A stretch of DNA of 64,000 nt from Rugamonas brunnea (GTDB lineage Bacteria > Pseudomonadota > Gammaproteobacteria > Burkholderiales > Burkholderiaceae_D), in assembly GCF_014042345.1 (NCBI RefSeq), contig NZ_JACEZT010000008.1, positions 1 through 64,000 of the forward strand. Direction: 5' to 3'. Made by a program: the position numbers and the translations under genes. Below the pieces are notes generated by a model that did not search any database, was not told where the DNA came from, and was given only the letters and a program-made list of their open reading frames with translations. Positions 33,622-44,127 of this stretch are shown here, piece by piece (positions within the stretch are counted from its first letter, which is position 1; each line of letters opens with the position of its first letter).

Positions 33622-36600
33622 TTAGTGGCGGCCGCCGGCCACCTGGCGCAACGGCGCGGCCGGTTCCGGCGGCTGGCGGCGCAGCTTGCGCATCAGCCGC
33701 CGCAGCAAATGTTCCAGGTCGTCGATGTAGGTGAACACGGCCGGCACCACCAGCAGGCTCAGTAACGTCGACGTGATCAGGCCACCGATCACGGTGATCG
33801 CCATCGGCGAGCGGAAGCTGGGATCGGCGCCCCAGCCCAGCGCCAGCGGCATCATGCCCGCCCCCATGGCGATGGTCGTCATCAGGATGGGGCGGCTGCG
33901 CTTGTGGCAGGCGTCCACCAGCGCCTCGAAGCGACCCATGCCGGCCTGACGGGCCAGAATAGCATAATCGACCAGCAAGATTGAGTTCTTGGTCACGATC
34001 CCCATCAGCATGATCAGGCCGATCATGGAGGGCATCGACAGCGCGCGGCCCGTGATCAGCAGCGCCACGAAGGCGCCGCCGATCGACAGCGGCAGCGCGG
34101 CCAGGATCGTCACCGGCTGCATGAAGTCCTTGAACAGTAGCACCAGCACGCAGTAGATGCAGATCACGCCGATCAGCATGGCCAGGCCGAAGCTGGCGAA
34201 CAGCGCCGCCATCTCCTGGGTGTCGCCCAGTTCCGCGATCTTGACGGAGGCGGGCAGGTTCTTCAGCGCCGGCAGCGCGCGCGCTTCCGTGTTCACTTCA
34301 CCCAGCGCGCGCTTGCCCAGTTCCACCTCCAGTGTCACGTTGCGGCTGCGGTTCAGGCGGTTGATCTGGGCCGGGCCGCTCTCCATCGAAATGGCGGCCA
34401 CGTTGGCCAGCATCACGGGGCCGTTCTTGCCCGGCACTGTGAGGCGGCCGATGGCGTCCAGGTCGGCGCGCACGGCGTCGGGCAGCTTGACGCGGATCGG
34501 CACCTGGCGTTCGGGCAGGTTCATCTTGGTCAGGTCGGTGTCGTAGTCGCCGGCCGTGGCCACGCGCACGGTCTGGCCGATGGCCGCCGCTGTCACGCCC
34601 AGGTCGGCCGCCTTGGCAAAGTCGGGCCGCACGATGATCTCGGGCCGCACCAGCGAGGCGCTGGAGCGCACGTTGCCCACACCCTTGAGCGTGCGCAGTT
34701 CGCGTTCGGCCTGTTTGGCGGCGCTCATCAGGGCTACCGGGTCTTCACTGCGCAGCACCAGTTGCATCTTGACGCCCGTCTCGGCCGGGCCCACGTTGAA
34801 GCGGGCGCCGGGGATCTCGGCCAGCTTCTGGCGGAGATGGGTTTCGATGTCGGCCATCGACTCCTTGCGCTCGTTGCGGTGCACGGTGGTCAGCGTGAGC
34901 ACGGCGCGGCGCGCCTCGGCCGCCGCGCCGGGCGCGAACGCGTCGCCGCTGGAGCCGCCGCCGATCGAGCTGTACACGCCCTTGATGCCTTTGACCTGCA
35001 TGGCCGCCACGCGCGCCTGTTCGGCCACCACCTTGGTTTCAGCCAGCGTGGAGCCGGGCGGCAGTTCCAGGTTGATCTGGGTCTGCGAGCGGTCGGCCGG
35101 CGGCACGAAGCCGGTGGGCAGCAGCGGCACCAGCATGATGGAGCCGACGAAGAAGGCGCCCGAGGCGATGCCCGTCACCAGCCGGTGCGACAGGCACCAG
35201 CGCATCACGCGGATGTAGCGGCTCATCAGCCAGCCGTCCTGCTGCTCGTGGTGCTTGGCCGGTTTGAGGATGTAGGCCGCCATCATCGGCGTGAGCAGGC
35301 GCGCCACCACCAGCGAGGCGAGGACGGCCAGCACGGCGGTCCAGCCGAACTGCTTGAAGAACAGGCCGGGTATGCCGCTCATGAAGGCGGTGGGCAGGAA
35401 CACGGCCACCAGCGCGAAGGTGGTGGCGATGACCGCCATGCCGATTTCGTCGGCGGCCTCCATGGCCGCCTGCATCGGCGTCTTGCCCATGGCGAGGTGG
35501 CGCGAGATGTTTTCGATTTCGACGATGGCGTCGTCCACCAGCACGCCCACCACCAGTGCCAGCGACAGCAGCGTGACGGTGTTGAGCGTGTAGCCGAACC
35601 AGTAGATGCCGAGGAAGGCCGGCATCACCGACAGCGGCAGCGCGGCTGCCGCCACCAGCGTGGCGCGCCAGTCGCGCAGGAACCACCACACCACCAGCAC
35701 GGCCAGCAGCGCGCCTTCGTACAGCAGCTCCATCGAGCCATGGAAGTTCTCCTCGACCGGGAAGGCGTTGTCGATGGACTGGGTGAGCGCCACGTTGGGG
35801 TGGGCTTGCTGGATTTCCGCGATGGCCGCGCGCGCGCCGTTGGCCACGGCCAGTTCGCTGGCGCCCTTGGTGCGGAAGATTTCGAACGCCACCACGTCGC
35901 GCCCGTCCTGCTGGGCCACGGCGTGCGGTTCGGCCACCGTGTCGCGCACGCTGGCCACCTGGTCGAGGCGGATGCGGCGGCCGTCCGGCAGCGGCAAGTC
36001 CATGGCGGCCAGCTCGGCGGCGCTCTTGACGGTGCCGATGGTGCGCACCGATTGCTCGGCGCCGCTGATGTCGCCGCGCCCGCCCGGCGCTTCCTTCTGC
36101 ACCTGGCGAAGCTGGCGCGATACGTCCAGCGCCGACACCTTGAGCGCCGCCATGCGCGCGTCGTCCAGTTCGACCCGGACCTCGCGGTAGGCGCCGCCCA
36201 CGCGCTTGACGGCGCCCAGGCCGGGCACGGCCAGCAGGCGCTTGGCCACCGTGTTGTCGACGAACCAGCTCAGTTCCTGCTGGTCCATCGGCGCGCCTTC
36301 GCCGGGGGCTGCCGTGGCCGTGAAGGTAAGCACCACCCGGCCGGCGGTGGACGCCTTGGTCACGACGGGGTCGCGCATCTCCCCCGGCAGGTCGGCCTTG
36401 ACGCGGGCCACCGCATCACGCACGTCGTTGACGGCGTCCGACAACTGCTTTTCGAGGATGAATTCGACGGTGATGGTGGCCACGCCATCGAGCACGTTGG
36501 TGTAGATGTTTTTCACCCCTTGCAGGGTGGCGACGGAATCCTCGATCTTGCGCGCCACTTCCGTTTCCAGCTGGGCCGGCGCGGCGCCGTCCAGCGCGGC

Positions 36601-36744
36601 CGTGATGGTGACGATGGGCAGTTCGATGTCGGGGAAGTCCTGCACCGGATTGGCGCGGTAGGCCATCAGCCCGGCCAGCGTGAGCAGGGCGAACAGCATG
36701 ATGGCCGGGATCGGGTTCTTGATCGACAGGGCGGAGAAATTCAC
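33622..36744 (-). CDS. RND efflux pump permease (HAE1-like)
   Basis: The 1040-residue inner-membrane transporter has twelve expected helices and two large periplasmic loops. It opens FSALSIKNPIPAIMLFALLTLA and contains YRANPVQDFPDIELPIV. The proton-relay helix shows VGVLVDDAIVEIENISRHLA with the paired Asp residues. Further RND landmarks are FFKQFGWTAVLAVLASLVVARL and LIMLMGIVTKNSILLVDYAI near the end. The PDIE and GLFFKQFG patterns place it in the multidrug-type HAE1 group rather than the metal group. It is the last gene of a TetR-OMF-MFP-RND operon read on minus; the adaptor is nine bases upstream. Confidence 0.95.
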   Translation of the reverse strand: MNFSALSIKNPIPAIMLFALLTLAGLMAYRANPVQDFPDIELPIVTITAALDGAAPAQLETEVARKIEDSVATLQGVKNIYTNVLDGVATITVEFILEKQLSDAVNDVRDAVARVKADLPGEMRDPVVTKASTAGRVVLTFTATAAPGEGAPMDQQELSWFVDNTVAKRLLAVPGLGAVKRVGGAYREVRVELDDARMAALKVSALDVSRQLRQVQKEAPGGRGDISGAEQSVRTIGTVKSAAELAAMDLPLPDGRRIRLDQVASVRDTVAEPHAVAQQDGRDVVAFEIFRTKGASELAVANGARAAIAEIQQAHPNVALTQSIDNAFPVEENFHGSMELLYEGALLAVLVVWWFLRDWRATLVAAAALPLSVMPAFLGIYWFGYTLNTVTLLSLALVVGVLVDDAIVEIENISRHLAMGKTPMQAAMEAADEIGMAVIATTFALVAVFLPTAFMSGIPGLFFKQFGWTAVLAVLASLVVARLLTPMMAAYILKPAKHHEQQDGWLMSRYIRVMRWCLSHRLVTGIASGAFFVGSIMLVPLLPTGFVPPADRSQTQINLELPPGSTLAETKVVAEQARVAAMQVKGIKGVYSSIGGGSSGDAFAPGAAAEARRAVLTLTTVHRNERKESMADIETHLRQKLAEIPGARFNVGPAETGVKMQLVLRSEDPVALMSAAKQAERELRTLKGVGNVRSSASLVRPEIIVRPDFAKAADLGVTAAAIGQTVRVATAGDYDTDLTKMNLPERQVPIRVKLPDAVRADLDAIGRLTVPGKNGPVMLANVAAISMESGPAQINRLNRSRNVTLEVELGKRALGEVNTEARALPALKNLPASVKIAELGDTQEMAALFASFGLAMLIGVICIYCVLVLLFKDFMQPVTILAALPLSIGGAFVALLITGRALSMPSMIGLIMLMGIVTKNSILLVDYAILARQAGMGRFEALVDACHKRSRPILMTTIAMGAGMMPLALGWGADPSFRSPMAITVIGGLITSTLLSLLVVPAVFTYIDDLEHLLRRLMRKLRRQPPEPAAPLRQVAGGRH

Positions 36745-36753
36745 GGCGGCTCC

Positions 36754-37950
36754 TTAGCGGGCGGCGGGCGCGCCGCGTGCGGCCGCTTGCGCTTTTGCCT
36801 GTGCCGGCACGGGCGCAGGCGCGGGCGCGGTCTCGGCCACGTGGTGCACCAGGTCGCCGTCGTTGAGGAAGCCGGCGCCGTTGACCACCACGCGCGTGTC
36901 GGGGCCTATGCCGTCCAGCACTTCGATGCGGTCGGCCAGGCGCCGGCCCGGCTTCACTTTGAGCTGGCTCACGTGCTGGTCAGCGTTCAAACGGAACACG
37001 TAGCTGAACCCGTCGCGCACCACGATGGCCTGCTGCGGCACGGTGATGGCGTCCGACGCGCCCAGCTCGAACTGGCCGCTGGCGAACATGCCGGCCTTGA
37101 ACGGCGCATTGGCCGCGCTGGTGGCGCTTGCCGGCAAGTCCACGTACACCAGCGCATACCGGGTCTGCGGATCGACCGTGGGCGCCACCATGCGCACCTT
37201 GCCCGTGGCCTCCGTGCCGTTGGCGGCCTTGACGACGGCGCTGGTGCCGATGCGCAGCTGGCGCAGGTCGGCCGCCGTCACTTCGGCGCGCCATTCGAGC
37301 CGGCCCTGGCGGATCATGCGGAACAGTTCCGTGCCGGCGCCCACCACGGCGCCGACGGTGGCGCTGCGGGCCGAGATAACGCCGCTGTCGGGCGCCAGCA
37401 CTTGCGTGTGCTTCAGGCGTAGCTGCTGGCTGGCCACGGCCGCGCGGGCCGAGGCGATGCGGGCGTTGGCCGTCTGTTCGGCCGTCTGGTACTGGCTGAT
37501 CTGCTGGGCGCTCAGCGCGCCCGTCGATTGCAGCGTGCGGGCGCGGGCGGCGTTGGCGGCCGCCTCGGCGGCATTCGCTTCCGCTTCCTGCAGCGCGGCG
37601 CGGGCCTGGGCCAGGTCGGCGTTCACGCTGTCGGCCGAGAACACGGCCAGTACCTGGCCGGCCTTGACGCTGTCGCCTACGTTGACACGCACTTCCGTCA
37701 GGCGCAAGCCATTGGCCTCGCTGCCCACGCTGGCTTCCTGCCACGCGGCCACGTTGCCGTTGGCGGCTAGCTTGATGGGCAGGCGCGAGGCCACCGGCAG
37801 GGCGGTGGTGACGGTGAGCGCAGGCTTGGCCGCTTCGGCCTTTTTGCCGTCGGCCGCGCGCGAGGCCGGCGTGTACAGGGCGAAGCCAGCGCCGGACAAC
37901 AGGATAACGGCCAGTACGGCGGCGATGGGCTTGAGTTTGATCGGGTTCAT
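36754..37950 (-). CDS. RND efflux periplasmic adaptor
   Basis: The 398-residue MFP has a signal/anchor helix, then PVASRLPIKLAANGNVAAWQ and EVRVNVGDSVKAGQVLAVFS, which form the lipoyl half-motif. A coiled-coil hairpin of Ala/Glu-rich repeats (about 115-175) precedes VLAPDSGVISARSATVGAVV, the second half-motif. The C-terminal membrane-proximal domain includes IEVLDGIGPDTRVVVNGAGF. A Pro/Ala-rich tail ends the protein. It bridges the RND permease and the outer-membrane factor from the same operon. Confidence 0.93.
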   Translation of the reverse strand: MNPIKLKPIAAVLAVILLSGAGFALYTPASRAADGKKAEAAKPALTVTTALPVASRLPIKLAANGNVAAWQEASVGSEANGLRLTEVRVNVGDSVKAGQVLAVFSADSVNADLAQARAALQEAEANAAEAAANAARARTLQSTGALSAQQISQYQTAEQTANARIASARAAVASQQLRLKHTQVLAPDSGVISARSATVGAVVGAGTELFRMIRQGRLEWRAEVTAADLRQLRIGTSAVVKAANGTEATGKVRMVAPTVDPQTRYALVYVDLPASATSAANAPFKAGMFASGQFELGASDAITVPQQAIVVRDGFSYVFRLNADQHVSQLKVKPGRRLADRIEVLDGIGPDTRVVVNGAGFLNDGDLVHHVAETAPAPAPVPAQAKAQAAARGAPAAR

Positions 37951-37987
37951 GGCGATTCGCTTTATGTCGTTGCTGATTGCTCGGTGC

Positions 37988-39406
37988 TCATTGCGGTTGT
38001 TGTTGGGGCGCGGTCCAGCCGCCGCCGGCGGCGCGGTACAGCGCGACCAGGGCGGCGCTGCGTTCGCGCCGCAGGCTGATGACCGTGTTCTCGGCGGCCA
38101 GCTTGGTGCGACGCGCGTCTTCCAGTTCCAGCAGGCTGGCCATGCCGTTCTTGTAGCGGTCTTCCATGGCTGTGAACGACTCGCGGTAGCCTTGCAGGGC
38201 GGTGTTGGCGTCGCCTTCGCGCTCGCCCGTGCTGTGCAGGTTGACCAGCGCTTCCTCCACTTCGCGCACGGCCTGGCGCACGCTGGCGCGGTAGCTGACC
38301 ACGGCCGATTCGTAGCGGGCGCTGGCCGCGTCCACGTTGGCGCCGCGGCGGCCGTTGTCGACCAGTGGCAGCGTGAGCGCCAGCGGGCCGATGCTCCAGG
38401 TGTCGAGCTGCGTGCTGTGACCGCCCGTGCTGAAGTTGGCCGCGCCCACGGCGCCGGTCAGCGTCAGGCGCGGGTAGCGCTGGGCGCGCGCGTTGCCCAC
38501 GTCGGCGCTGGCGGCCGCCACGGCCCGCTCGGCGCTGTACACGTCGGGACGCTGGCGCAGCACCTGGGCTGGCAGCGCATCGATGGCGATGGCGGGCGGG
38601 GCCACCGGAGCGACCTGCGCGAGGCGCGCGCGCAGCTCGGGTTCGGGCAGCGCCGTCAGCGCCACCAGGGCTTTCACGCCGACGTCGCACACGGCGCGCT
38701 GGGCCACGGCGCGGTTGTTGCCATCGGCGGCGCTGGCGCGGGCCAGGGCCGCCGTGGCGGGCGGCTGGAAACCTGCGCGGGCAGCCAGTTCCGTCAGGCG
38801 CGCCGTGTCAGCGCGCGAGGCGGCATCCTGACGGGCCACGTCCAGTTGTTGTTCGCAGGCGCGCAGCGCGTAGTACTGGTTGGCCACTTCGGCAGCCACC
38901 GACACGCGGGCGTCGTGCCAGCCCGCCTGCGCGCTGTCGAGGCGGGCCTGGGCTGCGTCGCGCGCGGCGCGGCCTGCGCCGAACAGGTCGATCTCCCATG
39001 ACGCTTGCAGAGCCGCCTGCGCCGTGGTGCCCATGGGCAGGGCGGACTGCTGGCTGGCCCGGCTCACGCTGGCCGCCGCATCCAGCGACGGCGCCAGCGC
39101 GGCGCCGCTGGCCACGCGTTCGGAGCGGGCCTGGGTGATGCGGGCGCCGGCGCTGGCCACCGTGGGACTGGCTTCCTGGGCCGCCGTGACCAATTGCGCC
39201 AGCAAGGCGTCACCTTGCTGCTGCCACCACTTTGCCAGTTCCGTCACGCTGCCGTCGTGCGGCAGCGGCGCTTGCCACTGGGCGGGCAGCGGCGCGGCCA
39301 CCTGCTGCGCCGGGCCTTGCACGGCGCATGCGGTCAACGTGCTTAATGTACCCAAGGCGCCGGCCACGGCCAGCACCCGCGCTGTCCGTTGTAGTGCTCT
39401 CGTCAT
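37988..39406 (-). CDS. NodT-type outer-membrane efflux lipoprotein of the RND system
   Basis: The start at 39406 (TetR/OMF ATGA overlap) opens a lipoprotein signal VLAVAGALGTLSTLTAC. The 472-residue product shows the outer-membrane factor architecture: WQQQGDALLAQLVTAAQEAS, ASWEIDLFGAGRAARDAAQA and IDALPAQVLRQRPDVYSAER, then VDNGRRGANVDAASARYESA. It forms the outer channel of the RND pump. A longer frame beginning at 39859 overlaps the TetR gene and is not credible. The adaptor gene lies 37 nt downstream. Confidence 0.93.
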   Translation of the reverse strand: MTRALQRTARVLAVAGALGTLSTLTACAVQGPAQQVAAPLPAQWQAPLPHDGSVTELAKWWQQQGDALLAQLVTAAQEASPTVASAGARITQARSERVASGAALAPSLDAAASVSRASQQSALPMGTTAQAALQASWEIDLFGAGRAARDAAQARLDSAQAGWHDARVSVAAEVANQYYALRACEQQLDVARQDAASRADTARLTELAARAGFQPPATAALARASAADGNNRAVAQRAVCDVGVKALVALTALPEPELRARLAQVAPVAPPAIAIDALPAQVLRQRPDVYSAERAVAAASADVGNARAQRYPRLTLTGAVGAANFSTGGHSTQLDTWSIGPLALTLPLVDNGRRGANVDAASARYESAVVSYRASVRQAVREVEEALVNLHSTGEREGDANTALQGYRESFTAMEDRYKNGMASLLELEDARRTKLAAENTVISLRRERSAALVALYRAAGGGWTAPQQQPQ

Positions 39407-40095
39407 GCTGTTCCTTCCTTGCGGTTGATCTGTTCGGCCACCACCAGCGCCTCGCCGTAGCGGGCCAGCTTGTGCAGCCATTGTTCGATCGCTGCCGGCG
39501 TGGCCAGCAGTTGCGGGGTGATGGCGGTGACGATGTCGCGCCCCACCATGATCTGCACGGCCAGCGCGGCCAGCGCGTAGGCCAGCCGGTGCACCTCGTC
39601 GTCGCCCTGTTCCAGGTTCAGGTGGCGGCACAGCACGCGCACCAGGGCCATGTGCTCGGGGCGGATGCTGTTGTCGATTTCGGCCGCCCACAGGCCGGTC
39701 GGTTCCAGCCGCTCGCGCAGCCACAGGCGCAGGAACAATTGGGCGCCATCGTCCTGCTGGAGCGGCGCCAGCATCTGGCGGTAAAAGCCCAGCAATGCTT
39801 CGCGCAGCGTGAAATGGGCTTGGTCGTATTGGGCGATGTTGGCTTCGGGCGCCGGGCACATGCCCTCGAACACGGCGCGGTACAGGCCTGCTTTGTCGCC
39901 GAAGTAGTAGCTGATGGCGGCCACGTTGGCGCCCGCTGCCTGCGCGATCTCGCGCGTGGAGGTGCGCGCGTAGCCCTGTTCCGCGAACAGGCGCATGGCG
40001 GCCAGGCGCAGGCGCTCGCGCGACTGTTCGCCGTCCGAACGGGGCTTGCGCATGTCGTCGGGTGGGCGGTGTGGGGGGGGATTTGTTTGACTCAT
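39403..40095 (-). CDS. TetR/AcrR-family repressor of the RND operon
   Basis: The 230-residue protein has a TetR helix-turn-helix: RLAAMRLFAEQGYARTSTRE then IAQAAGANVAAISYYFGDKA. The C-terminal two thirds resemble the CerR/DUF1956 ligand domain (PEANIAQYDQAHFTLREALL, FLRLWLRERLEPTG). Its stop overlaps the outer-membrane factor start by ATGA, so it is the first gene of the efflux operon and probably represses it from the 173-nt gap shared with the DUF1800 gene. An alternative ATG at 40053 exists. I could not pick out a convincing operator in the AT-rich stretch 40100-40160. Confidence 0.92.
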   Translation of the reverse strand: MSQTNPPPHRPPDDMRKPRSDGEQSRERLRLAAMRLFAEQGYARTSTREIAQAAGANVAAISYYFGDKAGLYRAVFEGMCPAPEANIAQYDQAHFTLREALLGFYRQMLAPLQQDDGAQLFLRLWLRERLEPTGLWAAEIDNSIRPEHMALVRVLCRHLNLEQGDDEVHRLAYALAALAVQIMVGRDIVTAITPQLLATPAAIEQWLHKLARYGEALVVAEQINRKEGTA

Positions 40096-40268
40096 CCCGG
40101 CATTACATCACGGATTTCAAACAATTGATATAACTAAATCGGACGTTTAACTTTTTATGTGGAAGTTGTCCGTAACAAATGCTTACTGACGATACTTGAG
40201 TACGCACACTTCTGCGCGGGCGCCGGCGCTAGAATGGCCGCACCGCTACGCCACCGAGGATATCCGCC

Positions 40269-41729
<1,461 letters not shown>

Positions 41730-41747
41730 ATGCGCGAAGGAGTGACC

Positions 41748-42989
41748 ATGCAACGCCGAGATTTCATGCACGCGCTGGCCGCCGGGGCCGGACTGGTGAT
41801 CCCGCTGGGCCGCCATGCCTGGGCCGCCACGGCGGCCGAGGGCAGCGGCAATGGCCGCCGCCTGATTGTCATCATGCTGCGCGGCGCCGTCGATGGCCTG
41901 AGCGTGGTGGCGCCCGTGGGCGACCCGCATTACGCGCGGCTGCGGCCCACCATCGCGCTGGCCCGGCCTGGCGCCGAGGGCGGGGCGCTGGAACTGGATG
42001 GCTACTTCGGCCTGCATCCGGCGCTGGCGCCGCTGCTGCCGCTGTGGGAGCAAAAGAAGCTGGCCTTCGTGCACGCCAGCGGTTCGCCCGACGCCACCCG
42101 TTCCCACTTCGACGCGCAGGATTACATGGAGTCGGGCACGCCCGGCGCCAAGGCCACTGCGGACGGCTGGATGAACCGGCTGGCCGGGGCGCTGCCCGGC
42201 ACGGCCACGCCCACGCGCGCGCTGTCGATCGGCCCCACCATGCCGCGCATCCTGTCGGGCCGCGTGCCGGCCGTCAACCTGGCCGGCGGCGCCGCCGGCA
42301 CCCGCGCCAATGTGCTGGACCGGCCCGCGCTGGGGCGCGCCTTCGACCAGTTGTACGCCAACCATGCGCGCTTCGGTCGCGCCTACCAGGCGGGACGCGA
42401 TGCGCACCAGGAAGTGATGATGGCCGCCACCGACATGGAGATGCAGATGGCCGATGGCGGCGCGCCGCTGCCCAACGGTTTCCCGGACGACGCGGCGCGG
42501 CTGGCCACGCTGATGCGCAACGATCCCAATATCCAGCTGGCCTTCGTGGCGCTGGGCGGCTGGGACACGCACGCCAGCCAGGGCGCGGCCAAGGGGCAGT
42601 TGGCGAACCGGCTGGCGCCGCTGGGGCAGGGCCTGGAAGTGCTGGCGCGCCGGCTCGGCCCCTTGCTGGACCAGACCACCATCGTCGTCATGTCCGAGTT
42701 CGGCCGCATGGCGCGCGAGAATGGCAACGGCGGTACCGACCATGGACATGGCAACGCGATGTGGGTGCTCGGCGGCGGCGTGGCCGGCGGCCGTGTGTAT
42801 GGCGAGTGGCGCGGCCTGGCCGAGGATCAGCTGAACGAGGGACGCGACCTGCCGGTGACGACGGATTTCCGCACCGTGCTGGCCCAGATCGCGCAGCGCC
42901 ACCTGGGCCTGGCGGAACGCGAGCTGGCGCAGGTGTTCCCCAACATGCCAGCCCAGCGCACCAGGTTCAGCGTGTTGCGGTCCGCCTGA
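41748..42989 (+). CDS. DUF1501 family protein
   Basis: The start at 41748 has a strong SD (AAGGAG) and gives a twin-arginine-like leader QRRDFMHALAAGAGLVI; the ATG six codons earlier does not. The 413-residue protein has the DUF1501 pattern: LIVIMLRGAVDGLSVVAPVG, then ASGSPDATRSHFDAQDYMES, FVALGGWDTHASQGAAKGQL and SEFGRMARENGNGGTDHGHG. This fold belongs to the alkaline-phosphatase/sulfatase superfamily, but substrate and activity are unknown. It pairs with the upstream DUF1800 protein, likely as a Tat-exported complex. Confidence 0.92.
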   Translation: MQRRDFMHALAAGAGLVIPLGRHAWAATAAEGSGNGRRLIVIMLRGAVDGLSVVAPVGDPHYARLRPTIALARPGAEGGALELDGYFGLHPALAPLLPLWEQKKLAFVHASGSPDATRSHFDAQDYMESGTPGAKATADGWMNRLAGALPGTATPTRALSIGPTMPRILSGRVPAVNLAGGAAGTRANVLDRPALGRAFDQLYANHARFGRAYQAGRDAHQEVMMAATDMEMQMADGGAPLPNGFPDDAARLATLMRNDPNIQLAFVALGGWDTHASQGAAKGQLANRLAPLGQGLEVLARRLGPLLDQTTIVVMSEFGRMARENGNGGTDHGHGNAMWVLGGGVAGGRVYGEWRGLAEDQLNEGRDLPVTTDFRTVLAQIAQRHLGLAERELAQVFPNMPAQRTRFSVLRSA

Positions 42990-43002
42990 CGCGCGTCTGA
43001 AA

Positions 43003-43026
43003 GGTGCCGTCAGCGGCGCCGGTTTT
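43003..43026 (+). terminator. Weak terminator after DUF1501
   Basis: A 7-bp stem GGTGCCG / CGGCGCC with one G-T pair and a 4-nt loop is followed by GGTTTT, starting 14 nt after the stop codon. Confidence 0.45.
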
Positions 43027-43056
43027 GGAATGGGAACAGAACTGAACCGGGCGCAG

Positions 43057-43090
43057 AAAAAAAATCGCCCACTACCTTGCGGTGCGGGCG
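43057..43090 (-). terminator. Terminator on the minus strand
   Basis: Read on minus, a stem CGCCC(G)CAC / GTGGGCG with one bulged base is followed by an eight-base T run. It lies about 140 nt downstream of the SDR gene, which leaves a long 3' untranslated region or a separate short RNA between them. The stretch 43091-43226 holds no gene that I can support; it repeats the word AGGCCGAT twice. Confidence 0.65.
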
Positions 43091-43226
43091 TAATTCCAAT
43101 GTTCAGCGAACGGTTGGAGGAGACAGTTCCAATATAGGCCGATTCATGGTGCGCTGCAATACAGTAGAAATACTAGGCCGATCTGTTAATGATGTCGAAA
43201 GAGTAACGCGGTGACGCCGCGCGTGA

Positions 43227-43976
43227 TCACAACTGGCTCATGCCGCCGTCCATGATCAGTTCCGTGCCGACGATGAAGGCGGCCTCCGGGCTGGCCAGAT
43301 AGAGCACGGCGCTGGCCACTTCATCGGGCGTGCCGAAGCGCTTGAGCGGCACTTGCGACTGGATGCCAGCCGCCACCGCGTCCAGCTGCTCGGGCGCGAT
43401 TCCCAGCTTGCCGTACAGCGGCGTGGTGACGGGGCCGGGGCTGACCACGTTGACCCGCACGCCACGCCCGATCAGTTCCGCCGACAAGGTCTTGGCGAAC
43501 GAGATCAGGGCCGCCTTGCTGGCCGCGTACACGCTGGAGTTCTCCATGCCGATGTGGGCGTTGATGGAGCCGTTCAGGATCACGGCGGCGCCCCGGTTCA
43601 GCAGCGGCGTGATGGCCTGGATGGTGAAGTAGGCGCCCTTGACGTTGGTGTTGAAGGTGGCATCCCAGAACGCGTCGTCCACGCCTTCGAACGGCGAGAA
43701 GCGCGCCACGCCGGCGTTGATGAACACGGCGTCCAGCGTGATGCCGCGCTGCGCCAGCGCCGCGCCCAGCGCCTTGGCCGAGTCGCTGTCGGCGGCATCG
43801 CTCAGGATGGCGATGGCGGCGCTGCCCAGTTGTTCGCGGGCCGCGTCCAGCCTGGCCTGGTCGCGGCCGGTGATCACCACGCGGGCGCCTTCGTTGACGA
43901 ATTGCCGGGCGGTGGCCAGGCCGATGCCGCTGTTACCGCCAGTGACCAGTACCGTTTTGTTTGCATAGCGTTTCAT
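43227..43976 (-). CDS. SDR-family oxidoreductase
   Basis: The 249-residue protein is a classical short-chain dehydrogenase. The cofactor motif VLVTGGNSGIGLATARQF, the INAGV motif and the catalytic YAASK motif are present; the Arg at the end of the second strand (VVITGRDQ) favours NADPH. A C-terminal SPEAAFIVGTELIMDGGMSQ completes the fold. The substrate cannot be told; similar genes are often described as reductases of ketones. The gene is alone on minus with a 150-nt upstream gap. Confidence 0.93.
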   Translation of the reverse strand: MKRYANKTVLVTGGNSGIGLATARQFVNEGARVVITGRDQARLDAAREQLGSAAIAILSDAADSDSAKALGAALAQRGITLDAVFINAGVARFSPFEGVDDAFWDATFNTNVKGAYFTIQAITPLLNRGAAVILNGSINAHIGMENSSVYAASKAALISFAKTLSAELIGRGVRVNVVSPGPVTTPLYGKLGIAPEQLDAVAAGIQSQVPLKRFGTPDEVASAVLYLASPEAAFIVGTELIMDGGMSQL

Positions 43977-44127
43977 GTCGAGCTCCTGATGGATGGTGTG
44001 GATACGGGGGCGGTCCGTTGTGGGCCGCGCTGGAATCCACTATATGATTCACATCAAGACTAATCAATCGGAAAAACAAGCATGAAACGTTCATAAAATA
44101 TGAACTGATATCGGCGATGCAGCGGCC

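Noticed and set aside
34762-37422. 886-residue plus-strand frame over the RND pump genes
   Set aside because: Antisense to the RND permease and adaptor; His/Gly/Arg-rich without any known motif.
40096-40268. TetR operator palindrome upstream of the RND operon
   Set aside because: Only short imperfect arms (for example TAAA...TTTA) were found; not enough to support a site.
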